Shown one piece after another: positions 9,603 through 19,128 of a stretch of 64,000 bases of DNA. Source of the DNA: Bacteroidales bacterium (GTDB lineage: Bacteria; Bacteroidota; Bacteroidia; Bacteroidales; UBA6680); assembly GCA_025210735.1 (NCBI GenBank), contig JAOARD010000044.1, positions 42,479 to 106,478 on the forward strand, in the 5' to 3' direction. How positions within the stretch are numbered: position 1 is the first letter of the stretch; the number at the start of each line of letters is the position of its first letter. The position numbers and the translations under genes are program-made. The notes beneath the pieces were generated by a model that had not been told where the DNA came from, did no database searches, and saw only the letters and a list, made by a program, of their open reading frames with translations.

Positions 9603-10892
9603 ATGTATAATGAATTGTTGAATAAAGAAGCCAAACTTGCTGTTATTGGTCTTGGTTATGTAGGTTTGCCAATAGCTTTGGAGTTTGCTCGTAAGGTATC
9701 TGTAATAGGTTTTGATATTAAACCTGACAGGGTTGAGATGATGAAGAATCGTATTGATCCTTCTCGTGAACTTGAACCTGAAGAGTTTGATGGTTGTGAT
9801 ATTGAGTTTACTGCAGATATAGAGGATCTAAAGAAAGCAAATTTTTATATTGTAGCTGTTCCTACACCGATAGATCAGCATAATATGCCGGACCTAACAC
9901 CTGTATTAAAGGCTTCTGAAACAGTTGGTAAAGTTTTAAAGGAAGGCGATTATGTTGTTTATGAGTCAACAGTTTATCCAGGATGTACAGAAGAAGATTG
10001 TGTTCCTGTTTTAGAAAAGGAATCGGGATTAAAATATATTGATCAATTTAAGGTTGGTTTCTCACCTGAGAGAATTAACCCGGGAGATAAAGTAAATACT
10101 CTTACCACAATTACTAAGGTGTCATCAGGATGTGATGAAGAATCAGCTGAAGAGATTGCAAAGACATATGAGCTTGTAATTGAGGCTGGAGTCCACAGAG
10201 CAAGTAGTATTAAGGTTGCTGAGGCATCAAAGATAATTGAGAATACACAGCGAGATATTAATATAGCTTTTGTCAATGAGTTGTCAATTATATTCAATAG
10301 AATGAATATAAACACATATGAGGTTCTTGAAGCAGCTGGGACAAAATGGAATTTTCTTAAGTTTTTCCCTGGCCTTGTAGGTGGTCACTGTATTGGTGTT
10401 GACCCTTATTATCTGTTACATAAATCTAAAGAGCTTGGTTATCATGCACAGATGATACATGCAGGTAGATTTATAAATGACTCAATGGGTGGATATATTG
10501 CAAAACAGATTGTTAAAAAGATTATTGCAAAGGATAAAGATATTCGCGGAGCCAGAGTACTTGTTATGGGGATAACCTTTAAAGAGGATGTTAGTGATAT
10601 AAGAAACTCTAAGGTTATTGATGTTGTAAGAGAATTTGAATCATATGGAGTAAAGGTTGATGTTGTTGATCCATATGCTGATAAAGAAGAGGTTAAAGAA
10701 GAATATGGTTTGGATTTAAGTCAAAGTCCTGAAGGTGAATATGATGCTGTAATTGCTGCAGTTAGTCATGATAAATATTTAGAGATGACACAGGCAGATT
10801 TTGAGAATTACATGACTTCTGATTCAGTATTTGTAGATATTAAGGGAGTGCATAAAGATAAGTTCAGAGATAAAGACTATTGGAGTTTGTAA
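9603..10892 (+). CDS. wbpA: UDP-N-acetylhexosamine 6-dehydrogenase (WbpA/TviB type)
   Basis: 429 residues of the UDP-glucose/UDP-mannose dehydrogenase family. The NAD site is IGLGYVGLPIALEFA. The catalytic Cys lies in GGHCIGVDPYYL, and FKEDVSDIRNSKV marks the C-terminal UDP domain. It oxidises C6 of UDP-GlcNAc (or UDP-GalNAc) to the uronic acid, the first step of the UDP-GlcNAc(3NAc)A route completed by the three preceding genes. It is the last gene before a strong terminator. Sequence style is nearer the TviB/WbpO branch, so the C4 configuration is uncertain. Confidence 0.85.
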   Translation: MYNELLNKEAKLAVIGLGYVGLPIALEFARKVSVIGFDIKPDRVEMMKNRIDPSRELEPEEFDGCDIEFTADIEDLKKANFYIVAVPTPIDQHNMPDLTPVLKASETVGKVLKEGDYVVYESTVYPGCTEEDCVPVLEKESGLKYIDQFKVGFSPERINPGDKVNTLTTITKVSSGCDEESAEEIAKTYELVIEAGVHRASSIKVAEASKIIENTQRDINIAFVNELSIIFNRMNINTYEVLEAAGTKWNFLKFFPGLVGGHCIGVDPYYLLHKSKELGYHAQMIHAGRFINDSMGGYIAKQIVKKIIAKDKDIRGARVLVMGITFKEDVSDIRNSKVIDVVREFESYGVKVDVVDPYADKEEVKEEYGLDLSQSPEGEYDAVIAAVSHDKYLEMTQADFENYMTSDSVFVDIKGVHKDKFRDKDYWSL

Positions 10893-10905
10893 ACAGAATA
10901 TATAT

Positions 10906-10938
10906 CAAAAAAATCGTCGTTATGACGATTTTTTTTTC
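10906..10938 (+). terminator. Intrinsic terminator after the wbp-like set
   Basis: AAAATCGTC (10910-10918) pairs with GACGATTTT (10924-10932) around a short loop, followed by a T-run. It separates the UDP-uronic acid genes from the following polysaccharide locus. Confidence 0.85.
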
Positions 10939-10946
10939 TCCAATAA

Positions 10947-10977
10947 TTTGTTCACGGAGTATAGTTTTTTATCTTCA
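10947..10977 (+). promoter_or_regulatory. Weak candidate promoter for the rml genes
   Basis: TTTG at 10947-10950, then 19 bases, then TATCTTCA at 10970-10977. Spacing is right for the Bacteroidetes promoter, but the -7 box matches only TAnnTT. It lies ~60 bases ahead of rmlA, directly after a terminator. Confidence 0.35.
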
Positions 10978-11038
10978 TAAAATTATTATATCATTATAGA
11001 GGATTTAGAAATTAGTTGAAAATTTTAGCAAAAGCTTC

Positions 11039-11917
11039 ATGAAAGGAATTGTGTTGGCCGGAGGATCCGGTACAAGGTTATACCCTATAACCAAAGGTGT
11101 TTCTAAACAGTTGTTACCTGTTTATGATAAACCAATGATTTATTACCCCTTATCTGTTTTGATGTTAGCTGGAATAAGAGAGATATTGATTATATCAACA
11201 CCATATGATCTTCCTCATTTTGAAAGATTGCTTGGTAATGGTGATGATTTAGGAATTGAGATATCTTATAAAGAGCAGCCAAGTCCTGATGGTTTAGCGC
11301 AAGCATTTATAATTGGGGAGGAGTTTATTGAAGATGATGATGTTTGTATGGTGTTGGGTGATAATATATTTTATGGACAAGGATTAACTGATTTATTGGC
11401 TAGATCGGTTGAAAATGTTCAGAATGAAAGAAAGGCAACTGTATTTGGCTATTATGTAAAGGATCCGGAACGTTATGGTGTTGTAGAGTTCGATAAAACA
11501 GGTAGTGTAATATCAATAGAGGAAAAGCCAGAAGATCCAAAGAGTAATTATGCTGTAGTTGGATTATATTTTTATCCAAATAATGTTATAAATATAGCCA
11601 AAAGTATTAAACCTTCAGAAAGAGGAGAACTAGAGATAACATCTGTAAATCAGGATTATTTGAGCTCAGGTGATCTTAGAGTTGAGTTAATGGGAAGGGG
11701 ATATGCCTGGCTTGATACAGGGACACATGAATCTCTTTTAGATGCAGGAAGTTTTATTGAGACAATTGAAACCAGACAGGGGTTAAAAGTTGCTTGTCTT
11801 GAGGAGATAGCTTATAATAAGGGTTTTATTGATAAAAAACAATTAGTTAAACTAGCTGCCGATTTGAGTAAAAATCAGTATGGCAAATATTTATTTAATA
11901 TTATTGAAAACGGATGA
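11039..11917 (+). CDS. rmlA: Glucose-1-phosphate thymidylyltransferase RmlA
   Basis: 292 residues, the standard RmlA length. The nucleotide-binding start [18 protein letters not shown], with [16 protein letters not shown], is diagnostic; [19 protein letters not shown] is the mid-domain motif. It makes dTDP-glucose from dTTP and glucose-1-phosphate, the entry step for dTDP-6-deoxysugars. It overlaps rmlC by 4 bases and opens the plus-strand polysaccharide locus. Confidence 0.95.
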   Translation: MKGIVLAGGSGTRLYPITKGVSKQLLPVYDKPMIYYPLSVLMLAGIREILIISTPYDLPHFERLLGNGDDLGIEISYKEQPSPDGLAQAFIIGEEFIEDDDVCMVLGDNIFYGQGLTDLLARSVENVQNERKATVFGYYVKDPERYGVVEFDKTGSVISIEEKPEDPKSNYAVVGLYFYPNNVINIAKSIKPSERGELEITSVNQDYLSSGDLRVELMGRGYAWLDTGTHESLLDAGSFIETIETRQGLKVACLEEIAYNKGFIDKKQLVKLAADLSKNQYGKYLFNIIENG

Positions 11918-12462
11918 ATATATACGATACCGACTTTGTAGGTGTGAAAATAATTGAGCCAAAAGTATTCGTCGATGAAAGAGGTTATTTTTGCGAAACA
12001 TTTAAGGAGAGTGAATTTGAAGAAAAGGTTTGCAAAACAAAGTTTATTCAAGATAATGAGGCAAAATCAACATATGGGGTTTTGAGAGGATTACACTATC
12101 AGCTGCCTCCTTTTGCACAAGCAAAACTAGTAAGAGTTATATCTGGGAGAGTTATGGATGTTATTGTTGATTTACGCAAAAGTTCATCTACATTTGGAAA
12201 ACAATTTAAAATAGAACTGTCTGAGGATAATAAAAAGCAAATATTTATTCCAAGAGGTTTTGCTCATGGTTATATTGTGTTAAGTGAAGAAGCGATTTTG
12301 TGTTATAAAGTAGATAATAATTATTCGCCAAAACATGAATCCTCAATATTGTATAATGATGACTTGCTAGATATTGATTGGTTAGTTTCAAAAGATAAGA
12401 TTCTATTGTCCGATAAAGATTTATTAGGTAAGAGTTTTAAAGATGCCATATTGTTTGATTGA
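11914..12462 (+). CDS. rmlC: dTDP-4-dehydrorhamnose 3,5-epimerase RmlC
   Basis: 182 residues with the RmlC cupin: [14 protein letters not shown], then [19 protein letters not shown] with the catalytic His, and [14 protein letters not shown]. It epimerises C3 and C5 of dTDP-4-keto-6-deoxyglucose in the cytoplasm. The start ATG overlaps the rmlA stop region. No rmlD follows, here or elsewhere in the window, so the final reduction to dTDP-rhamnose must be encoded elsewhere or the intermediate is used differently. Confidence 0.93.
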   Translation: MNIYDTDFVGVKIIEPKVFVDERGYFCETFKESEFEEKVCKTKFIQDNEAKSTYGVLRGLHYQLPPFAQAKLVRVISGRVMDVIVDLRKSSSTFGKQFKIELSEDNKKQIFIPRGFAHGYIVLSEEAILCYKVDNNYSPKHESSILYNDDLLDIDWLVSKDKILLSDKDLLGKSFKDAILFD

Positions 12463-12653
12463 ATAAACCATATCTGTATTTTATGAAAAATATAATATTT
12501 ACGGTATGTAATTAATCTGATTTTTTATTTAAGTTGGTGTAATATTTTTAGTAGAATAATACTTATATGGCATGTGCCTAATAAGACAGTATTAATAAGA
12601 AATGTTTAAAATACGAGTTTCTGTATTTGAAATATAAAAACAGATTTAAATTT

Positions 12654-13658
12654 ATGAAATCTATATTAATTACGGGTGGAGCAGGGTTTATTGGATCTAA
12701 TTTTATTCCCTATTTTATAGAAAAATACCCAGCATATCATATTGTAAATATTGATAAGTTGACATATGCGGGTGAAATAGCTAATTTAAAAGAGGTTGAA
12801 ACTAATAGTAGATACTCCTTTGTTAAAGGAGATATTTGTGACAGGAAGTTACTTGAAACTATATTTAAAAAATACGATATAAGAGGTGTTGTTCACTTTG
12901 CTGCAGAATCGCATGTTGATAACTCAATAGAGGGTCCAGAGATATTTATAGATACTAATATTAAGGGGACTTTTAATTTACTTGATGTTGCAAGAAGTTA
13001 TTGGATGGATTCTCCTTTTAATTATAAAGAAGAGTATATGGGATGTAAGTTTCATCATATATCTACAGATGAGGTTTATGGGTCGTTGGGAAAAACAGGT
13101 TTGTTTGAGGAGACAACACCTTATGCTCCAAACTCTCCATATTCAGCTTCAAAGGCTTCGTCAGATTTTATTGTTAGAGCATACTTTCAGACATTTGGTA
13201 TGAATGTTACAACAAGTAACTGTTCTAATAATTATGGACCAAAACAACATAGCGAGAAGCTTATACCAGTAATTATTAGAAAAGCAATAAATAAAGAACC
13301 TATACCTGTATATGGAGACGGAAAGAATATAAGAGATTGGTTATATGTATTAGACCATTGTAAAGGTATAGATTTAGTATACCATAATGGTGTCTCAGGA
13401 GAGACATATAATATTGGGGGTAAGAATGAGAGAGAGAATATATTTATTGTTAATAAAATATGTAATATTCTTGATGATTTGAAACCTACTCTGGATGGGA
13501 AGAAGTATTCGGAACAAATCACTTTTGTTAAGGACAGAGCTGGACATGATAGGCGTTATGCTATTGATGCATCTAAAATTGAAAATGATCTTGGTTGGAG
13601 CGCAGAAGAAAACTTTGAAAGTGGTATATTAAAAACTATAAAGTGGTACTTGATGTAA
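12654..13658 (+). CDS. rmlB: dTDP-glucose 4,6-dehydratase RmlB
   Basis: 334 residues from ATG 12654; an upstream in-frame TTG at 12627 is less likely. The NAD motif is ITGGAGFIGSNF. The catalytic YSASKA follows the STDEVYG segment, and NCSNNYGPKQHSEKLIP is typical of RmlB. It converts dTDP-glucose to dTDP-4-keto-6-deoxyglucose. A 191-base AT-rich gap separates it from rmlC, and a 356-base gap follows. Confidence 0.94.
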   Translation: MKSILITGGAGFIGSNFIPYFIEKYPAYHIVNIDKLTYAGEIANLKEVETNSRYSFVKGDICDRKLLETIFKKYDIRGVVHFAAESHVDNSIEGPEIFIDTNIKGTFNLLDVARSYWMDSPFNYKEEYMGCKFHHISTDEVYGSLGKTGLFEETTPYAPNSPYSASKASSDFIVRAYFQTFGMNVTTSNCSNNYGPKQHSEKLIPVIIRKAINKEPIPVYGDGKNIRDWLYVLDHCKGIDLVYHNGVSGETYNIGGKNERENIFIVNKICNILDDLKPTLDGKKYSEQITFVKDRAGHDRRYAIDASKIENDLGWSAEENFESGILKTIKWYLM

Positions 13659-14014
13659 TTAGTAGAATTTTCGATTCTATTATTTAGAAATGAATATTAT
13701 TATATTTGTAGAATTGTATGATTTGGAAAGTTATTTTGATAAAAGTTCCTTTGAATATAAGTACTAAAATGGTACCTTAGATATAGATGAACCGTAAAGG
13801 GTTGAAAAATGCTCCGGAAAATCAAAATTTAATCAAGTGGTGACGGAAGTTAAAAGAGGACTAAAGTGTATTATATAAGTGTTGTTTGTATTTATAATGC
13901 TATTGGTTATATGATTATATCTTTATTTCAAGTTTTTTTGATAATAGAAGAAAATGTGCATTCATTTTATCTTATGCAAGAATGATTTGTACAATTATGC
14001 TTAATAATTGATTT
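13659..14014. other. 356-base intergenic gap, no gene seen
   Basis: Very A+T-rich. It contains a weak inverted repeat TAGAAT/ATTCTA (13663-13679) that could be a poor terminator, a -7-like TATATTTG at 13701-13708 without a clear -33 box, and a less AT-rich patch at ~13790-13860 with an AACC/GGTT hairpin. It probably marks a new transcription unit starting at the transketolase genes. I recognise no known riboswitch or ORF. Confidence 0.4.
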
Positions 14015-14800
14015 ATGTTAGAAGGTTGTGATAAATTAAGAAAAAAAATAATTGATACTGCATTTGCTACCAAGTCAGGTCATATTGGTGGTGCACTTAG
14101 TGTAATTGATATATTGTATACCTGCTTTTTTAAAACTATGAATGATTGTGAAGAGTTAATTTTGTCAAAAGGACATTCTGCATTAGCTCTTTATGTTTGT
14201 TTGAATGAAAAAGGAGTTATTTCAGATGAAGAACTAAGTTCTTTTTATAAGGATGGAACAGTATTACCAGCACATCCATCATCGTTTCACTATAAAAAGG
14301 ATATTCCCTTTGGTTTAGGGTCATTAGGACATGGACTCTCTTTGGCTAATGGAGTTGCTTTAGCAAATAGGTTAAATGGGAAAGATGTTTGCACTTATGT
14401 TGTTATGTCAGATGGGGAGACAAATGAAGGCTCAGTTTGGGAGGCTGCTAATTTTGCTGTGGCAAACAAATTGAATAAACTAATCTCTATAATTGATAAA
14501 AATAAACTTCAGGCTTTTGGTTATTCTAATGAAGTATTGGGTGATACTGCATCTAAAGATAAGTGGGAAACCATAGGATTTGAAGTTGTTGAGGTTGACG
14601 GGCATAGTATTGAAGATTTAAGAAAAGCAATCAAAAATCTTAAAAATGATGATGTTAGACCTAAATTAATTATTGCAAATACAATAAAGGGAAAGGGGAT
14701 TGATTTTATGGAGAATGAGCTGAAATGGCATTATATCCCTATGAAACCTGAAGAATATGATAGTGCAGTTAAACAGTTAAAGGTTATAGTTGATGCGTAA
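14015..14800 (+). CDS. Transketolase-like protein, N-terminal (ThDP-binding) subunit
   Basis: 261 residues. ATKSGHIGGALS, ILSKGHSALALY and GLGSLGHGLS are transketolase substrate/cofactor loops, and the ThDP/Mg motif GDGETNEGSVWEA ... N is complete. It is the N-terminal half of a split transketolase; the C-terminal half is the next gene, overlapping by 8 bases. In sugar loci such pairs move a two-carbon unit to build uncommon ketoses or branched or higher-carbon sugars. The acceptor here is unknown. Confidence 0.87.
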   Translation: MLEGCDKLRKKIIDTAFATKSGHIGGALSVIDILYTCFFKTMNDCEELILSKGHSALALYVCLNEKGVISDEELSSFYKDGTVLPAHPSSFHYKKDIPFGLGSLGHGLSLANGVALANRLNGKDVCTYVVMSDGETNEGSVWEAANFAVANKLNKLISIIDKNKLQAFGYSNEVLGDTASKDKWETIGFEVVEVDGHSIEDLRKAIKNLKNDDVRPKLIIANTIKGKGIDFMENELKWHYIPMKPEEYDSAVKQLKVIVDA

Positions 14801-15686
14801 AGTATTTTCAGAATATATTGAACATATATCAAAAGAAAGGGACGATATAGTTTTTCTTACTGGTGATCTAGGCTTTAATGCGTTAGAGAATGTTCGTGAT
14901 TGCTTGAAAGAAAGGTTTATTAATTGTGGTGTTGCAGAGCAGAATATGATTGGTGTTGCGGCAGGACTTGCAAGCAAAGGTTTTCAGGTATTTTGTTATA
15001 GCATTGCTCCTTTTGTGACTTTTAGAGTTTTAGAGCAGATAAAAGTGGATATATGCTTAAATAATTTACCAGTGTGCATTGTAGGTAATGGTGGCGGTTA
15101 TGGTTATGGAATAATGGGAGCAACACACCATGCATTAGAAGATATTGCCTGCATGAGTTCAATGCCAAATATGTCTTCATATATTCCTGCTACAAACAAT
15201 AACGTAAAGGAAAGTTTAGATCTGTTTTTTAGTTGTAAAAGCCCATCTTATTTAAGATTAGGATATTCAGAGATATGTGATGAAAAAGTTACTGTTGGAT
15301 TATCTGCTATATCTAAGGTTAATAATCCTAAAATGACGATTTTAACTTTAGGTCCAATTCTTTGCAATGTTTATGATTTTATAAATGAAGGAAATGAAAT
15401 TGATATATATTCTGTTACTGGTTTGCCTTTTAAACTATCTGATGAGTTTATTAATAGTATTGAGACTACAGGAAAGCTTTTAGTTGTAGAGGAGCATGTG
15501 TCAAGAGGAGGATTAGGAGAATATATAGCGAAATTATTATTGGAAAAGGGTGTTAAACTTGATGTGTTTAAATCTCTAACTGCTTCAGGATATCCCAATA
15601 AATTATATGGTAGTCAAAAGTATCACCAAATGATATCAGGAATTGACTCTTGTAGTATTAATAATATTATAAAAGAATGGTGCTAA
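14793..15686 (+). CDS. Transketolase-like protein, C-terminal subunit
   Basis: 297 residues from ATG 14793, inside the previous gene's end. The pyrimidine-binding domain carries TGDLGFN and the catalytic Glu in NCGVAEQNMIG, followed by a C-terminal transketolase domain (EEHVSRGGLGEYI). It forms the active site together with the N-terminal subunit. It overlaps the next gene by 10 bases, so all three are translationally coupled. DXS-like activity is less likely because the protein is split and lies in a polysaccharide locus. Confidence 0.86.
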   Translation: MRKVFSEYIEHISKERDDIVFLTGDLGFNALENVRDCLKERFINCGVAEQNMIGVAAGLASKGFQVFCYSIAPFVTFRVLEQIKVDICLNNLPVCIVGNGGGYGYGIMGATHHALEDIACMSSMPNMSSYIPATNNNVKESLDLFFSCKSPSYLRLGYSEICDEKVTVGLSAISKVNNPKMTILTLGPILCNVYDFINEGNEIDIYSVTGLPFKLSDEFINSIETTGKLLVVEEHVSRGGLGEYIAKLLLEKGVKLDVFKSLTASGYPNKLYGSQKYHQMISGIDSCSINNIIKEWC

Positions 15687-17662
15687 AAGATGATGTTCTG
15701 AAATTGGAAGGTCCAATATTTGTTTTTGGAGCAAGTGGTTTTGTTGGTATTAATCTGTTACAGGAAATACTTAAGTATAGAGATGATTGTTATGGAATTT
15801 CTCATAATATTAAATATGCTTGGAGATTAAAACTGGCAAAAATACCAGATAGGAATATTCTGTATTGCGATATAACTTATAAGAACTCTGTTGAAATCCT
15901 TTTTGAAAAATATAAGGCAAAGACAATATTTAATTTGTCGGCATATGGAGCATATTCTAAACAGAATAATAGTGACCTAATATATCAAACAAATTTTGTA
16001 GGAACATTAAACATCTTGCAAGCTGCAAAGGATATAAAAATGTATGTTAATGCAGGAAGTAGTTCAGAGTATGGAATGAACTGTTCTTCTCCTGAAGAAG
16101 ATGATTTGCTTGAACCGAATAGTCATTACTCTGTATCAAAAATATCTATTAGTTATTTGTTAAGCTATTATGCAAAGTTCTTCTCTTATCCTTGTGTAAA
16201 CCTTAGGTTGTTTTCAATTTATGGAAGGTGGGAAGAGCCTGACAGATTGATTCCGAAACTCATTGAATCAGGTTTTGATAAGAGTTATCCGAATCTTGTA
16301 AATAAAGATATAAGCAGAGATTTTGTATATATTGACGATTGTGTAAAAGCATTTATCCAGGCAGCAATAAAAACTCCGGAAACATATTATGGTAAGAGTA
16401 TTAATATAGGATCGGGGGTAAAAACTACCATAGAGGATCTTGCAAACTACAGTAGAGAAATTTTTAAAATTGAAGAAGATCCTGTTTTTGGAAAAATGCC
16501 TGATAGAAAATGGGATCTGAAAGATTGGTATGGAAATTATACTTTAGCGGAAAAGATTTGGGGTTGGACTCCTGATACTAATGTATATGATGGGATTAAA
16601 TTAACTGCTGAATGGAACAAAGAGTTTGGATACGACAAATTACTAAGTGCATTTAATGATCCTAAACGTGTATTAAAAATATCACCTATAATAGCTTGTT
16701 ACAAAGATGAGCAGGCAATACCTATAATGTATGAGCGCCTTGTCAATGTTTTTAATAAGATAGGGTGTGCATATGAAATAATATTTGTAAACGATTGTTC
16801 TCCTGATAATACGCAACATGTGTTGGATGATTTATGTGCAAAGGACTTGAATGTTGTTGCAGTAACACATTCCAGAAATTTTGGTTCACAGGCTGCATTT
16901 TTAAGTGGTATGGGAATAGCATCTGGCGATGCAGTAGTATTGATGGACGGTGATTTGCAAGATCCGCCTGAAGTAATAGAAGAGTTTTACGATAAATGGT
17001 TACAAAACTTTGATGTTGTTTACGGTGTAAGAAGCAAAAGGGAGGCATCATTTTTTATGAATATTTATTATAAGCTTTTCTACAGAGTTTTTAAGAAATT
17101 ATCATACGTTAATATTCCTGTTGATTCAGGCGATTTCTCTCTTATAGATAAGAAAGTTGTTAAACAACTATTAGCACTGCCTGAGAAAGAACAGTTTTTA
17201 AGAGGACTAAGAGCATGGGTTGGATTTAAGCAGACAGGAGTTGAGTATTTTAGACCAGAGAGAATGTTTGGACGTTCTACTAATAATGTTATGAAGAATA
17301 TTCAGTGGGCAAAGAAGGCTATATTCTCATTTAGTTTCGCTCCACTTGAGTTTATGACAATGATGGGGGCATTATTGACAACTATCTCTTTTATTGCAAT
17401 AATATTCCAGATAGTTATGAAGTTGTTTTTTCCTGAAACACCTCATGGTGTACCAACAATTATTGTACTTATATTGTTTTTTGGAGGAGTTAATCTGTTT
17501 GCAATTTCTATCATTGGAGAATATCTGATTAAGATATTTCAGGAGACAAAAGGAAGGCCGGTTTTTATTAGATCAAAAGTGATTCATAAAGGAAAGATAT
17601 TCACAGACACAGATGAAATCTTAACACTTGAGAATTATGATAAAAGTAAAAAAGAATGTTAA
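15677..17662 (+). CDS. Fusion: NAD-dependent sugar epimerase/dehydratase + GtrB/DPM-like GT2
   Basis: 661 residues with two domains. Residues ~10-310 are an extended SDR (GASGFVG at 18-24, active-site Y151-x3-K155, RDFVYIDD region). Residues ~330-560 are a GT2 of the polyprenyl-phosphate glycosyltransferase class (VNDCSPDNT, MDGDLQDPPE), followed by two C-terminal membrane helices (~560-635). The C-terminal part should load a sugar onto undecaprenyl phosphate at the inner membrane; the N-terminal part probably makes that sugar. There is no frameshift at the junction. The GT-C-like protein at 19129 could be the user of the lipid-linked sugar. Confidence 0.85.
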   Translation: MVLKDDVLKLEGPIFVFGASGFVGINLLQEILKYRDDCYGISHNIKYAWRLKLAKIPDRNILYCDITYKNSVEILFEKYKAKTIFNLSAYGAYSKQNNSDLIYQTNFVGTLNILQAAKDIKMYVNAGSSSEYGMNCSSPEEDDLLEPNSHYSVSKISISYLLSYYAKFFSYPCVNLRLFSIYGRWEEPDRLIPKLIESGFDKSYPNLVNKDISRDFVYIDDCVKAFIQAAIKTPETYYGKSINIGSGVKTTIEDLANYSREIFKIEEDPVFGKMPDRKWDLKDWYGNYTLAEKIWGWTPDTNVYDGIKLTAEWNKEFGYDKLLSAFNDPKRVLKISPIIACYKDEQAIPIMYERLVNVFNKIGCAYEIIFVNDCSPDNTQHVLDDLCAKDLNVVAVTHSRNFGSQAAFLSGMGIASGDAVVLMDGDLQDPPEVIEEFYDKWLQNFDVVYGVRSKREASFFMNIYYKLFYRVFKKLSYVNIPVDSGDFSLIDKKVVKQLLALPEKEQFLRGLRAWVGFKQTGVEYFRPERMFGRSTNNVMKNIQWAKKAIFSFSFAPLEFMTMMGALLTTISFIAIIFQIVMKLFFPETPHGVPTIIVLILFFGGVNLFAISIIGEYLIKIFQETKGRPVFIRSKVIHKGKIFTDTDEILTLENYDKSKKEC

Positions 17663-18353
17663 ACAATTTAATGAAGACGTATTAAAGAATAGAGGTTATT
17701 TTTATACAACTAATGCTCCAGTTTCTTCTGTTTTTGCAAATAAAAGAATATCAACAGAGGTATTCAAACTTATTTCTAAAATAAAACCGCAATCAGTTTT
17801 GGATATAGGCTGTGGTGATGGAATATATACAAACGAGATTAAACTAGGGTTTCCTGATATAGAAGTATCTGGTTTTGATTACTCAGAGGAAGCGATAAAT
17901 GTAGCTTGTAATAATTATAAGGACATGAAATTTTACAGAATGGACATATATAAAATAGAGGATAATATTCATAAAACTTATGACCTATGTGTTATCAGGG
18001 GGTTATTACATCATTTATCAGACCCTTTTGGGGCTTTGTCTGAGGTTTCTAAAATATGTAAGAATATTATTATTGTAGAACCAAATGGTAATAACCCTAT
18101 TTTAAAGATTATAGAAAAAACTTCAAAATATCATATTGAACATGAGGAGCAATCTTTTTCATCTAAGTTGTTTAAATCTAAATTGTCAGAAAATAGGCTT
18201 GAGATTGAAGAACTGAAATTTATTGGTTTTATTCCTTATTTTTTTAATCCGTTTTTAGCTAAAGTGATCTGGAAATTGCAACCTGTTTTGGAAAAAGTAT
18301 ATATTCTTAAGAAGTATTTTGGTGCTCAAATTGTAATTTATTGTAAAAGATAG
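17637..18353 (+). CDS. Class I SAM-dependent methyltransferase
   Basis: 238 residues from ATG 17637, overlapping the preceding gene by 26 bases; an upstream TTG at 17628 is less likely. Motif I is VLDIGCGDGIYTNE, the acidic motif II lies in VSGFDYSEEAI, and LLHHLSDPFGAL is the post-I region. It probably methylates a sugar, a polyprenyl-linked glycan or a nucleotide sugar in the cytoplasm. The acceptor cannot be deduced. A second, diverged methyltransferase follows after one base. Confidence 0.82.
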   Translation: MIKVKKNVKQFNEDVLKNRGYFYTTNAPVSSVFANKRISTEVFKLISKIKPQSVLDIGCGDGIYTNEIKLGFPDIEVSGFDYSEEAINVACNNYKDMKFYRMDIYKIEDNIHKTYDLCVIRGLLHHLSDPFGALSEVSKICKNIIIVEPNGNNPILKIIEKTSKYHIEHEEQSFSSKLFKSKLSENRLEIEELKFIGFIPYFFNPFLAKVIWKLQPVLEKVYILKKYFGAQIVIYCKR

Positions 18354-18354
18354 A

Positions 18355-19065
18355 ATGGGATCAATTGTTGATGAGAGTGGTTTTAATCAAGGATTTAAAA
18401 AAACTAAAGCTTGGTGGATTAGGAGCAGAAGACGTTGGGATAAGGTGGTTTCTGAGATGACTGTATCCGATAAATCGTTTAGAGTACTGGAGATAGGTTG
18501 TTCTACAGGAGAGATGTCTGATTATATTGCAAATAATAAGAAAGCATTTGTTACAGGAGTTGATATATCAGATAAGTTTATATCTGTTGCCAAGAAAAAA
18601 TATAAGAGGGATAATCTTGAGTTTAAGGTTTTAGATTTTAACAATGTTAATTATGATGAAATAGATAAGTTTGATTATATAATAGGAGATGGTATTTTGC
18701 ATCATTTACATGATAATATTAATGAATCTCTCAAATCAATTTATAATTTGCTGAATGATAATGGAAAAATAATATTTTGGGAACCCAATATTTATAACCC
18801 ATATGTTTTTGCTATTTTCAGAATTAAATATTTAAGAAAAGTAGCTAAGTTAGAACCTGATGAAATGGCCTTTTCAGGTTTATTTATTAGAAAAAAGTGT
18901 ATGAGTGCTAATTTTGTGAATCCGAAGGTTATATGGCTTGATTTCTTATTACCTAATACTCCGGAAAGATTAATTTCTGTTTTAATTTTTGTTGGTAAAC
19001 TTTTAGAGAAATTACCTTTTATAAAAAAAGTGTCGCAATCAATATTTATTGTAGCACAAAAATAG
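18355..19065 (+). CDS. Class I SAM-dependent methyltransferase
   Basis: 236 residues. Motif I is VLEIGCSTGEMSD, followed by TGVDISDKF and GILHHLHDN. The overall plan resembles the previous gene, but identity appears low, so it is a relative rather than a recent duplicate. The N-terminal segment (FNQGFKKTKAWWIRSRRRWD) is Arg/Trp-rich. Likely a sugar or lipid-linked intermediate methyltransferase in the same pathway. Confidence 0.8.
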   Translation: MGSIVDESGFNQGFKKTKAWWIRSRRRWDKVVSEMTVSDKSFRVLEIGCSTGEMSDYIANNKKAFVTGVDISDKFISVAKKKYKRDNLEFKVLDFNNVNYDEIDKFDYIIGDGILHHLHDNINESLKSIYNLLNDNGKIIFWEPNIYNPYVFAIFRIKYLRKVAKLEPDEMAFSGLFIRKKCMSANFVNPKVIWLDFLLPNTPERLISVLIFVGKLLEKLPFIKKVSQSIFIVAQK

Positions 19066-19128
19066 TTTATAAATCTCAGTTATATTATTTTATAATGTGA
19101 CCGAATAGAAATATTAATTAAGTATCGA

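Noticed and set aside
13232..13522. 96-codon minus-strand frame inside rmlB
   Set aside because: rmlB is intact and diagnostic on the plus strand; the antisense frame has no family features.
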